From Sitta carolinensis (Eukaryota; Chordata; Aves; Passeriformes; Sittidae): a stretch of DNA of 64,000 bases. The notes below the pieces were generated by a model. It saw only the letters and a program-made list of their open reading frames with translations, did not search any database and had not been told where the DNA came from. This document shows positions 10,701 through 22,192 of this stretch, piece after piece (the first letter of the stretch is position 1; each line of letters begins with the position of its first letter). The DNA lies in assembly GCA_032173965.1 (NCBI GenBank), contig CM063288.1, positions 27,673,501-27,737,500 on the forward strand, in the 5' to 3' direction. A program made the position numbers and the translations under genes.

Positions 10701-11252
10701 GGGAGAAAGCGAAAGGACCCCATAGAAACTTGCATCAAGCTGGAAGGATGCTGAAAGCAAAAGAGCTCCTCTGTCACGACCTCGGGGCATCTGCTTCTGG
10801 GATGAAACAATTGAGTAGCCTGAGCATCAGCCGTGGTACCTGAGTAGCAACAACCACCATGATGTCCCCTAACAGCTTCCTTACAAGTACACCTAAGCAC
10901 ACTTGAACCTCTCCGTGGCCCAATTTTGACCAGGTCGGTGGGACCACATTCCCTGGGCTTTGAGGGGAAAAAGAGCACTCCTTCATGCCTTAACACACTG
11001 TTCCTTTTGTCCAGCCTTGGTCCCTCTTTACCATATGATGAAGTACATGCTACACTCATCACAGTCTCAGCTATTTATGATCAGAGATGACCAAAGAAGT
11101 GTTTGGGATGTGTTAGCCCTCGAGAGGAAAAAATGCAGCAGATTGGTCTCCCTGACATGAAGGAAAATCTTGCAAGGGAAGTGGAGCAGGACATGACCAG
11201 CAAATGCAGTCTTTCACCACAGGGTTCAGCCTTTGGTTTCTCGAACCGACCA

Positions 11253-11312
11253 AGTCTCCTCTGTTTGTATTTAAAGGCCATTTGTCTCTCCTATTTGTAT
11301 TTAAAGGCTGTT
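11253..11312 (+). repeat. 30-bp imperfect tandem duplication
   Basis: TTTGTATTTAAAGGC at 11264 recurs at 11294. The flanking GTCTCCTCTG and GTCTCTCCTA also correspond, giving two adjacent 30-bp copies. Confidence 0.8.
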
Positions 11313-11493
11313 GCAGAATATCATTCCCTTAATGGATCTATTTTCACAAGCCATTTAGCATCATTTGTTCTGTGTCAACATTGTCCTTTCATTTAATTTC
11401 CCCCACCCAGCGTCCCTTCCTGACCTCTGGCCACCCACCACCCAATATATTCACAGACAGCAATTGCACCCCCTGCAAGCTGGGTGTCCCTGT

Positions 11494-11725
11494 GCCGAGC
11501 CAGCCCAGCCCTGTCCCAGCACGGACATCTGTGGCTTCCTGGGTCCGTCCGCAGCGACAGGCACGGCTGCTGCTCCCGGCGCTGCTCCCTGCCGGGGCGA
11601 GCCGCCACCGAGCTGTGTGGGGCTGCCTGCGGGCAGGAGGCTGCCGGACCCGGCGGTGGCGGAGGCGCTGCCCCATCCCACCGAGAGCCCTGACGAGCAC
11701 TGACAGAGCCCTTCGGAGGAGATGC
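11494..11725. other. CpG-rich block in the gene desert
   Basis: About 230 bp is rich in CG dinucleotides (for example GGACCCGGCGGTGGCGGAGG near 11645), between AT-rich flanks. Overlapping open frames on both strands, including a 165-codon + frame at 11372-11869, are explained by base composition. No splice-site-bounded exon or domain is evident. It is a candidate orphan CpG island 4.5 kb past the SATB2 3' end. Confidence 0.55.
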
Positions 11726-13569
11726 TCAGCCCCAGGAGAAAGAGGAGTGCTTGCAGCTGCCCCGGTAATGAATGGCTGGGACACAGTCCAGGCAAGCCCT
11801 TATTCCAGCAACCCCCTCCGTACACAAGGGAAAAACCAGAACTCTTGCCCCATGCAAGAGAGGAAATGAAAGACCTCAGAGAGTAGCTACCAGCAAGAGA
11901 GACACATAGATTGATCACAACGGGCTGGGAAGGTAGCTGGAGCCTCTAGCTTCACTCTAAATGCAAAGAGATGACAAAACACGGGCTATACAGGACACAG
12001 CGCATGGCACAGTTTCCCAGTGTAAGCCAGCTGCTCTGGGAGGAAATGAGCCCCAGTGTAATGCCGACAGATGAACAGCACCGCTCAGCCCTACATGATC
12101 ACGGCTGCTGGGTGCCCTGCCCAGGCGGCTGTGGCTCCCACACCAGTGAGCCTGGAGCTAAGGAGTTTCCATGCTGGAGAGTGAGCAGAACTGTGGGGCT
12201 GAGAGAAGTAATTGAGATATTTTCCTCTTTCTTCTTGTCTTTCAAAATACTTGCATGGCAGCTGGGTGAATGCTGGTTTCATAACTGATGGACATAGTCT
12301 TGGCAGTCTCCTTTTAAAGAGCCACTCCTTGTCACATAAATATCATCTATCAGTGCCCATTGTCTTTATAGTGATCTTGAGCAAACAGTTTTATTTCTAA
12401 TCAGGACATCACACATTGATCTAAACACTCATCTGTAATGGATCAATTTACATTAGGAGAGCAGTATTGTAGCATTGTTGTTCATTATATTGAAAGAACT
12501 ATATGTTTAGTTACAGGCTAAAATCAATTAAACAGCCTCGTGCCTTTTGCTGTGAGAAAGTCAACAAGCCAGTCTATCTTGGACAATTATCCAGCTACAG
12601 CTCCTCTAAAAAAGGGCTTCAGCATCATCCCCTTCCTCCTGAGTTCTCATTTTCTCCTTCAGAGACTTATTTTGCACTGTTTTTCTTCTTGTGCAGTCTA
12701 GTAAAACACTCTCAGTTAAAATGCACACAAGATAAATGAAAGATAACTTGCTCTGCTGTTGTGGAGGGGACTTTCCTAGGGCCATGCAAAGCCATGCATC
12801 CAAAAGGGAAACTTGCGTTCTCACGAGAAGGCTGTCTGATAATAACACAATGGAATATGTTGGAGATGCTGAAAACTGTAGATGATGCTGTTTGTATCTT
12901 CACAGGTGAGATCATTATCTCCAAGAGTCCCTGATTTCACCGGAAGAGAAAAGGAGGGAATGGGAGCCAGGGAGGAATTTGTAGATTGGGCTACTTTTGC
13001 CTTACTGCAAGAGAGAAGACTGTAAGGAGTGCTGGAGACTTTCTGACAAAGGGAACATGATTTGAGCTGGTATAGCTGCAGAGAGAACTGGAACCTGCAA
13101 TTTCAAAAGCAAAACACACAGGGGAACTGCAGGGCAATACAATGATGGGATTTGAGGAGCACATCTCTTGGGGCTCTGGTGGATGTGATGGAGGCAGAGG
13201 AAGGTATTACCTGCTCCAGCCCCCTCTCGGAGGCCTGTGGCAGAAGGGAGCATGCCCTTGTGCCCTGCCTGCTATGCTCTGTCACTGCCACAGGGCCAGA
13301 GGCAGCTGGACTCTCGGCTGCCATGCAATTCCCAAATGGCTCCCACTGCTTTCTGCCTGCTGGCAGCAGCTGACCAAGCCCGTGGGACAACACCGCAGTG
13401 CTGGGAGGGTCAGGCTAAACCATGACGCTGCAACACTTGATGAATGTAATGAAGTTTTTGTTTTCCCTTGTGTGAAACCTGATGAACTGGCAAAAGTTAT
13501 TGGCAGGGGTAGATTCTTATTTCGTGGTCAGAATCCCCTCATGACCTGGCCTGTGCTATGAAGGGCTTA

Positions 13570-13585
13570 TACAATGTAAATTGTA
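13570..13585. promoter_or_regulatory. Perfect inverted SOX dimer-type site
   Basis: TACAAT-GTAA-ATTGTA has 6-bp perfectly inverted arms and a 4-bp spacer. SOXE proteins (SOX8/9/10) bind as dimers to inverted ACAAT motifs with a 3-4 bp gap. A second palindrome, ATACACATGTGTAT, follows within a few bases. Binding is inferred from the motif only. Confidence 0.45.
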
Positions 13586-15986
13586 CACATACACATGTGT
13601 ATATGTTTTTTTGGCTTGAGACTTCATCCACTCCTTTCCTACCACTGAGGTTACTCCAACTCATCTCACTCTTCCATTATATGCACAAAACACTGCTGCA
13701 AAACTAATAATAATAATGAGAAGGAATAGCAGATATTACAAAGCTTATTAGGAAATCGATCTTTGATTTGCTCTTGAATAAAAAGGCAGACCTCAAAACT
13801 GCTGGAGCCATTCCGTTAATTGGTTATTGGCTCTCTTGAGTGATTATATCCACCCTGGTTCCACCAAGTTCAGCAGGTCCTGTGCTGGTCAATTAGCCTT
13901 TAGCATCCAAAAAGGGAAATACTTTATACGGGTTTTCTCAAAGCCTGTTAGTGGTAGCATAAGGTGGGCTGAGCAGGAGAGGTTCCCCATTGTCTGAATC
14001 CTGCCCTTGAACTGCTACCAAAAGGGTATTTTTGCTGCACCCCAGCCCTCCAAAAAGGTGGGCACTGTTAAGTGGCAGGCTCTGCCCCAGGGACTGCCCT
14101 TCAGGAGGACAGCAGAAGCCAGAGGATTCTGGGAGGAGCACAGCAGTTTCCTCCAGGGTGACCTTCACCCAGTGTGCCCAGGGTGGGATGAGTGGTGCTG
14201 GCATATCGGTGGGCCTGCAAGCTCTCTGCAAATCACTCCTGCTCTGATTCCTTCAGCATTTCCAGGGCTGTGCAGAGCTACACAGCTGACGCCATTTAGT
14301 GGCTTTTCCTCCAGAGTTCTCCGTCCTGCCCTCACCACTATGGCTTGCCAAAGGGCTCCAACACTTGCATTGCTATGATGCAGACCCTGTAATAATAGCT
14401 GGTTACATCCAGAGAATTCAGTTCAGATTTTAAAACCTCATCAAATAGTTAATGACTGACTATTTCAACAGAGCAGCTCCTGCAAAGAGAAGAGAGAGAG
14501 GGAGATGGAAAAGTTATTCATGTCCCATCTGTCTGGAATGCTTGTCCCCTCCCTCCCACCCACTGAGTCACTTCCTCCTTTTATATATCACTTAAATTTT
14601 TTCCTTTCCCCTTTAGCTTATGATTAACAAGCATTTACCCTCTGCAAATCGTTCTTTTTATACGATGCATGATCAATGCTAATTAAGGTTCTATGGATAA
14701 AAAGAAGGTATTGTCTTGCAAATTCACATATGTGGTAAAATGCAGCATATACTGCATGTATGGCCATGTAAAGGAACACATCACCTACTGCAATATCCAG
14801 CCTTCCCAACTGAGCTACAGAACTTGCAGCTCAGTGCCCTAGCTATTTTGTCCCCCAGCCCAAAGAACAGCAGAGTGCAGGGAGAGGTACATTGCTTGAA
14901 TTGTGAGGTGGTGCTTTAAAGAAGCAGCTCAGCCAAGGGAGGGGTTTGCTCAGCTACAGGACCTGACCCAGGTGGCTGTGTGGGATGGGTCCACTCACTT
15001 GAATGCCTCAAGGTGTGTTTGTGAGGAGGTTTGGCTAGCTCAGCCCACTGCCTTGCTGCCAGGGCTTGAGGCAGCTCTCTTTTACTTAGCAGGTGGTGAT
15101 GGGCTCAGAGGAAAGTGGCAGAAAAGAGACAGAGGTCTCCTGGGATCTCTGCAGCCTGTGGGTATGCGCTGACCTGACACCACAAGCAGGGCAGACTGGG
15201 CTACCCACAGCATTCTGATGGAGGAGCAGGAAGGGCTACAGAAGGTGAGAATGCTGGTGGGTTGGTCCTGAAAGCAAACAGGATAAAGAGGAGGAGCCTG
15301 GATGACTTCTAAGCACAGATGCGAGATGGGGTGAGTCTCTAAGCTGTAAAATAAATGAGGCTAGAAAAGGGAAACTTGAACCTCCTTGGATAGGTTATTT
15401 GAGGTTTCCCAATGAAGGGAGAGAACATGAGGTCCTATGTCATGTAGTGCAAAAACCTTGTATGTGTTCACTTGCTTCAGCCTTTTTGGATGTGGCTCAA
15501 AGGGAAGGTGTTTATCTGCTTGGCACCTTGTTATTCTGATGATACAGGAAAGTTTTGTTATTCAGGAATGTCAAGTTGACACAATTCATTTTAAAAAAAT
15601 TTCAAAGGCAAACCCTTGAGCTATCTGTGACTGGGGGGAATCCCCATCCCAGAGAGACACCAGCATCACTGTGTCCAGCTGTCAGTCGATGTTCTCTTTT
15701 TATAATCATCTGCAATAAGGTTCCACCATCTCCTCTTGTTCCTGACAAGTGTCCATAAGCTGATGGTTGGGGCAGTAACTTAAGTAGGACATCCACTCTG
15801 GGATGCACAGAAGGATGGGGCACAGATGTGTCACAGAGCCTCAGTAAAAAGCCAGCTTGGCTCCTTCTGGAGGCTTTAGCTGTGTGTGGGTCCTGCTGGT
15901 TCTGTACCCACCTCCCACTTCAAGAAGCTCCCTGCAGGGGTGCCTCCATGCTGGGCTGGCACTGATCCTCCAGATCCTTCAATGCC

Positions 15987-16008
15987 TTTTTTTTTTTTTT
16001 TTTTTTTT
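15987..16008. repeat. Poly-T run, 22 nt
   Basis: An uninterrupted T homopolymer. No retrocopy body is recognisable next to it. Confidence 0.9.
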
Positions 16009-16894
16009 GGCTCTGACTCTCTGTCCTGTGAAAGTAGCTGTCCTGGCCCCAGGCCTGTGTGTCCTTGGTGCTGGGACTCATGAGCTACAGCCAGGCTTCT
16101 GAATATTTGGTATCTGAGAAGTGACTTTATTTTATACATGTGGGCAATGCTGCAGGTGGCTGAGGCAGGTCCAGGAGCTGAGGGTGGACCTGCATTTGCT
16201 GCAACTTCACAAATCATGAGCTGAGTGAACTGAAACCTCAGCAGTTTCCTTGAAGAGCAGCAGGACCACAAAGGAGGAATACATGGGTCTTGTAGCTTTA
16301 ATGACACCTGATAAATTGTAAAATGGCCATTGACTTTTATTGCATTTGTGGGAGACTTGATGATTCCAAGGATGATGTGCTGTGTTACTGGAAGTCAAAT
16401 AACCACTGATGCTCCTGTTGCTGAGTGACTTTTTAAAAGGGAAGTTTGTTAGTTTATTCTCCTATGCTGTTGCTCAGATGGGTAGCTATACATTCTTCAG
16501 AAATTCTGTCTTCCATTTTATCTATTATTTTTCTATTTTTTGAAACAATTTTACATGTATGAATGTGGGGACACCATAGATACCCTTGTATTATGTGGCA
16601 AATCAATTATTTCATTAGCCCCAGAGCAACCTTTGGAAATAAGACAATAACCTCAGTTGTTTATTTCCCTCAGAGATGTTAATGATTAACTCTGAAAAGA
16701 AAAGTAATCCTTCTATCTGGCCTACATAAATTTTCATAGTTCTATGCTACGGCAAGATATCTTTAGGTAGTATATGGCATGCAAAAAGCTAAGCTCTGTA
16801 ATGTTACTGTGCAGATAGATTTGGCTCCTGGAGAACAACTTTAGCCTAAGACTTTAGTGCTGCCAGCTGGCAGAAGTGATCATATATGTGAAAC

Positions 16895-16945
16895 TTTAAG
16901 CTGAGCCAGAAAAACCTGAGTTCAAGTCCTTTGCCAGGGATTGTA
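16895..16945 (+). repeat. Possible decayed MIR-like tRNA-SINE fragment
   Basis: GAGCCAGA followed by CCTGAGTTCAAGTCC parallels the MIR segment containing the tRNA B box (GGTTCGANTCC). The A box is not clear. This is a weak call from a short match. Confidence 0.3.
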
Positions 16946-19048
16946 GGATAGAATGATTAACCTGATTTTATATTTTTGGATAATTATCAAGTGCACGAAT
17001 ATTTATAGTAATAAATGTCTTCCATATGTGCTGATACTGTATCCATGGAGTGCAATAGCATGATATAGTTATTGTCTTACTTGAAGACACTAATTATAAC
17101 TAATCCTATAGGCATGCAAATCATGAAACACTGGCACAATTTCTGCTAGCTTCTGTGAGATGTATCTGACTTTGTTCATGTGAGCAATGAAGGTCAGCAG
17201 AGAGCTCAAGGCAAAATTCCAGGAGTGCTGGGGATCCTGAGGTCTCTTTTCAGAAGAAATACATGTGCTTGATATTTAAGCACTTAAAGCTGCAGGTTTA
17301 AGTGCAGATGGGCACTTTACCATCTTACACCTTCTGAGACTTTCTGGTAGGTGTCATAAAGTCTCAAGATGCCACTGAAAAGAAAATCCTCATCCTACAA
17401 GCCACTGTTACTTAGCCCTATGATCTGCCAAGACGAAATTGGCAAGGGGCTCTCAGGTTCCTGAATTTGTTTGGTGCCTGCTAGATTGGCACAATAGCCA
17501 GACTTGGGACACTGCTGGTGTCCACTGGGTTTTGTTGTACTGAGGATGCTCAACTACTGCAGGGACAGTGCTTCTCCAGGGATGTGATGTCTTCCCAGGT
17601 CAAGCTCTGAAACACACCCTCATGCAAAAAACCTCTCCAGTGAATGTCTGTACAGCTACTTTCTGGTTGGTAAGAAAAAGCAACAGAGGAACCATATGAA
17701 GGTTACAGTGTTGTAATAAGAAGGCTATAAAAACAGAGCAAGAGAGACTAGACCAGCGTTCCAGTAGTTTTCTCTTCCCCTGAAAGAGGTAAGCCCGCCC
17801 AGACGTCTTGCTTTTAAATACTGACTACTGCATATGTTTTAAACCAAAAATAATACCTTTTGATTGGAAATGTTTCAATAACATCATTTGTGCATTTTAT
17901 TGAGGCGGAGGTTACAATTATTAGAGTCACCAGGAATTTCAGACATTTAAACACAGCCTCTATTTCTCCAGAGTAAACCACATCCCTGTACGATTATTCT
18001 TCTATCTAAATGCCTTCAAACCAAGTCTTAAACCAGATCTGACGTTTGTTGCTGGTGGTCCCTTGTACAAATTGGCCCTTGAAATGAACATGTGGGGGTT
18101 AAACAAATGCCAAGGAGATGGGACTGGATGCTGAGGGAGGCAGAGCCTGTGCAGGACGCAGCAGGCAGCCCTGGGTAGATCATGTGGCTCTGAGCAAGCT
18201 GCTGCCAGTCTGGTCAGGTACTGTAGTCTGGGCCCTGCAGACTTTTGGAGAATAAGGAAAGGGTTTGTCTGGTCATGGAAACTGTTCCTTCAGCCATGCA
18301 ATCTCTTTATGGCTTTTCATTCAGCTGGCTTCTCCCCAGGAAGCCAGAAACTGCATCTGTGACAGAGAAGGGACTTGGCTCAACAACCAGAATGTCCCAC
18401 CCAGCATGCTCTGTGTTTCTTCCTAATCTTTTCAGCAAACATTTTTGGAACTTCAATTAAAGAACTGAGACTGTTAAGGGGCCTCTAAGGCCTGAATCCC
18501 CTTTGTTTTCTGGCCTTTCTACATCCTCTATTGGCAGCAGGGAGGCAGGCAATGGAGCACTTTCAGTTTCATTTTTTTTTATGCTTCCAGGAGAGCACAA
18601 GTCAGAATTTGGGTCTAAAAGATCGTTAAAATTCTGATATCAATGATGACAACAAACTCTGAAGCCAAAGGAAGTGTCCAGCTTACAACCTAGATATGAC
18701 TTGAGACAGCAGTAATAAGAGGAATCCTCTTCACCTGGCTAAAGAAGTTTCAGCACCTGACTATTTAAATCTCTAGCAAGCGCTTGTTGATTTGGAGGAT
18801 TAGGCTCATGGTGAAGTGCAAGGATGACAGTCAAGCCTTCTGTCCTCTGATGTCTGCATTGTCTCGATGTGTTTTTCCCTGTGTACTCTATAAGAAAAGA
18901 AAGATGCTGAGAAACCTGAATTGGAATGTTGGTATCCCCAGAGAGTGAGAGGGGGTTGCATGTCACTCCAAGGGTCTTGTCCTATAGCACTTTGATACTG
19001 GTTGTGCACTTCTCTAGGGTCTGGGCTTCCTGATCCTGTCTGAAGAGC

Positions 19049-19071
19049 ATGTGTGTGTGTGTGTGTGTGTC
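19049..19071. repeat. (GT)n microsatellite
   Basis: About 11 perfect TG units. Confidence 0.9.
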
Positions 19072-20489
19072 TCCTTTTCCCCAGTACAGTAGCACATTGA
19101 CTGCTCAGTCCCTACTCTTCTCTTCCTCCATAAACCAATTTTTAGGAGAAACATTGTTCTTGCTTATTCTTGTGGTGCTGACGGAGCCTGCAATAATGGA
19201 GCAGAACAAAATACAGAGCTCTTGCTCTAGTGAAAAAGGTTGGTCTGTAGCCATTGCTGATCTGAGGGCAAGCAGGTTTCTGGCAAGGCTGTGTGTGTAC
19301 TAGTACTTAGAGTTTTGTCTACACAGTGGGCCCGGTCTTGAGTGCACTGTCAATTAAGGGCAGCAATTCAAAGTGATTCACAGCAGATTACACCAGCCTG
19401 TCTCTTGATGGAGCACACTCTGGTCCTGCGCCTGCAGGTGCTGCACAGGCTGCCAAGCCTGGAGCTAGCCTGCAGTTATGCTGTCAGCCTTGCTTAGATC
19501 TAATGCTTTATGACAACTGTCTACCTGTAATGTGATAATGGGCTGAAAAGCTCTGCAAAATTGATAGGGTATTTCGCAAAGAAGGAGAAACTTATAATGT
19601 AGTAGGCCTGATCCCTTCCTTAAGGTTCACATGAACTGCAAAGATTTCATTGCAGCTGGCAAGTCTGATTGCTCTTCTGCTCCTGGCAGAGGATGACTGT
19701 GTCCCTGTCTCTGGAGCAGCTGACCTCCTACTTACTCCCGGGCCAGGGGGAATTGACCTGTTGCGCTTTCAGGTGCTTTAAATCTGTTTTTAATTTTGAA
19801 TCCTAAAATATTGTTGGCTTGTACCTGCTAGGGCTTCATCCATTCTGTACCTGTACTTTTCATATTCTAGATAAAATCATCTTCTTCTTTCTGCAAAATG
19901 TTTCCAGGGCTTAAACAGTAAGTTCATTATGTTTAATCCCTAAAGTACAAGTCATTATCTAGATCTATTAACGAGTAGTGTTGTAAAGTAGGCTGTGCTT
20001 AACATGATGTAACAGATATTTTGTAGAAGAGGCCAGATTCTACACACCTTTTTCTGGTGTGATCCAGGAACTGCAGCCGTGACTTTGTGCTAAATCAGTG
20101 CTGAGTGAGAGCTGGGCCTAAAACATCCTGATGCAGTTTCAAATCCTTGCTAGATCTGAAACAAGATAGAACTTGCTATCCAGGTAAAAGCACTGCAGCT
20201 AGGAAGTTGCAGCCATGGGAAAGGTTGTCCTCCTGGCTCTGGAGAGGCCCAGGTATGTTCCCTGTTAGCTGTGCAGGCCAAGATAGTGGCAACACTGCCT
20301 AGTTCCTTGTGCAGGGCAGCTAAAAGCTCTTCATGTAGCTGAAATGTTGTCCTTTTATTGGTATAAGTAGCTGCAGCCAGTCTTGTTCCAGCTGCCCAGC
20401 TTGCACCCCGGCTCAAAGGGTATGAAGTATGAGGGGTATGAGGCACTGGCATGAGGTACTGGCAAGGCAGGCACTTGCATGAGGAGAGC

Positions 20490-20800
20490 AGGACAGGCGC
20501 GGCCTCCTGAGGCTCTGTGGCCGTGTGGGGCACTGGCCGGCACAGGTGGTGATGGCTGCCGGGGTAAATGGCCGGGCTCGGGCTGGGTGAGGGAGAGGGA
20601 CCCTCAGGGCGGGGTGAGGGGAGGGAGACCCTCAGGGCGGGGTGAGGGAGGGAGACCCTCAGGGAGAGGGGCCCTCAGGGCGGGGTGAGGGAGGGAGACC
20701 CTCAGGGAGAGGGGCCCTCAGGGCGGGGTGAGGGAGGGAGACCCTCAGGGAGAGGGGCCCTCAGGGCCGCTCCCCAGGCCAGCTCCGGCCCTGTCCTTCG
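20490..20800. other. CpG- and G-rich island containing the minisatellite
   Basis: CGs cluster upstream of the minisatellite (GGCGCGGCC, GGCCGGCAC, GGCCGGGCTCGGGC between 20497 and 20585). Each repeat unit also adds a GGGCGGGG, an SP/KLF-type GC box. Flanks are AT-rich. No transcript evidence is visible in the sequence. Confidence 0.5.
20586..20766 (+). repeat. G-rich nested minisatellite, 27/28/43/43-bp spacing
   Basis: The anchor GGGTGAGGG recurs with its T at 20588, 20615, 20643, 20686 and 20729, so the spacings are 27, 28, 43 and 43. The 43-bp unit equals the 28-bp unit plus a 15-bp extra copy of an AGGGAGAGGGGCCCTC-type block. This suggests that a simple unit first acquired an internal duplication and the larger unit was then amplified. 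The + strand has frequent GGG runs suited to G-quadruplex formation, and CCCTCAGGG forms local near-palindromes. Confidence 0.9.
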
Positions 20801-22160
20801 CTGTGCTGCCGCAGAGCCAGGAAGCTGCTCTCCAGGCTGTGGACTGTGCTCTCCAGATCAGAGTCCCCTGCAGAGAAAACAGGGATGTTTACACAGAACA
20901 CGGCTATCCTAACGGCCATGTGATAATTAAGAGGCCCGAGGCTGCTGGATAAACCCTTCCCTATGACCTCCTCATCCTCCAGAGTGTAGGCCCCCACGGT
21001 GGCTCTGACCCTCGTGCCATTCCCTGCCACATCTGTAGGTTTATCATGCTTCTTAAAGAGCCCGTAAACCCATTAGCTCTGGGTAAATGATCCCTGGGCT
21101 GTCTTTAGAATAATTAAAACCACAAGGCAAACAGTTACGCTGGACTATCAGCAGCACATCAACCTAACTTGTGTCTTGAAATGTGTGTTCAATTTCTGTT
21201 ATTAAAAGGCATAGAGCCATATGCAAAACATTATCATACATCTTTGTGAAATTAGCAGAAGTATTTGAACAACCATTTTGTCTCTATAAAACAGTGCCTT
21301 ATTATTTTTTCATACTGTGTAGGAAGGTGAGAGAGCCTTATGAAGGCAGGAGGGCTCAGGCAGGCAACCCGACTTCTGTAGCCCCTGACCACGTCTGTTT
21401 GCTGCACAGAGGCACACGCCGTCTGAGGAGCACAGGTGGTGCTGGCCATGAATGGGGAAGAGGAACAACATGAAGAGTCCTATGCTGCCTTTAATGCTGA
21501 AACCCAGGACTGCAGGTCTTATCAAACTCCTTAATTGCTTTACTTTGAGTGAGGCTTTTACAGTATTTGCTGAATTTAGTTGCCATTAGGAGCAGTAGAA
21601 GTTTGACTATTGATTCAGTTGGAAAAAAGACCAATACTGAATGTGCTTTGAAATTCCCACCACTTATGCTTAAGAACATATGTTAAGAATAGTGATGTCA
21701 CTTCTGACTGCTTATAAACTTTCAAAAATAGCATTAGACCTTTAAAAAAAAAATAAATAAAATTCTAGTCCTTAGTTTTTTGAACTGCCTCTCTGCAAAT
21801 GGCACCAAAACCGCTTAAGAGCAGGGTTTCGTGAAGGTAGGGGAAAAGGAAGGGGACCTGTTTCTGATTAATTGTGACCAATAACTGTGGGCAAGGTACA
21901 GCGTGTGTCATACAGCCAGGCCTGAAGAAAAACATGGTGTGAAGTGTTTTGGCATTTAATGAACACTTAAAAAAGCTCTTCAAAACCAGAAACCCCTGCA
22001 AATTATTATCTGTTTGGCAGTGCATTTCACAACTGACACTAGCATACAACTCCTTCCTGTGTACCAAGTATCTTTTCTTCTGGTTGTGTGTGGTATAAAA
22101 AGGACATAGTTGGAGTCCTTTTTGCATGTGTCTGGTTCCAAGGGTGGTGAAGGCAAGCAA

Positions 22161-22192
22161 GATCGCATTTGGAGAAGATCGCATTTGGTGAA
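22161..22192 (+). repeat. 16-bp tandem duplication
   Basis: GATCGCATTTGG at 22161 and 22177 is followed by AGAA and TGAA respectively, giving two adjacent 16-bp copies that differ at one position. Confidence 0.85.

Larger units (their letters stand above)
7011..20480. other. Intergenic gene-desert segment, no exon supported
   Basis: All open frames are short (mostly under 140 codons), overlap one another on both strands and show no domain I recognise. They concentrate where GC content is high, as chance frames do. Small features seen are a 10-G run at 7777-7786, a 30-bp duplication at 11264, a CpG-rich block at 11.5 kb, a SOX-type palindrome at 13.57 kb and a T run at 15987. The position 3' of SATB2 fits the conserved gene desert of this locus. 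Confidence 0.7.

Noticed and set aside
11372..11869. 165-codon + frame and a 155-codon minus-strand frame over the same block
   Set aside because: They coincide with a CpG-rich patch where stop codons are rare, and frames are open in several phases on both strands.
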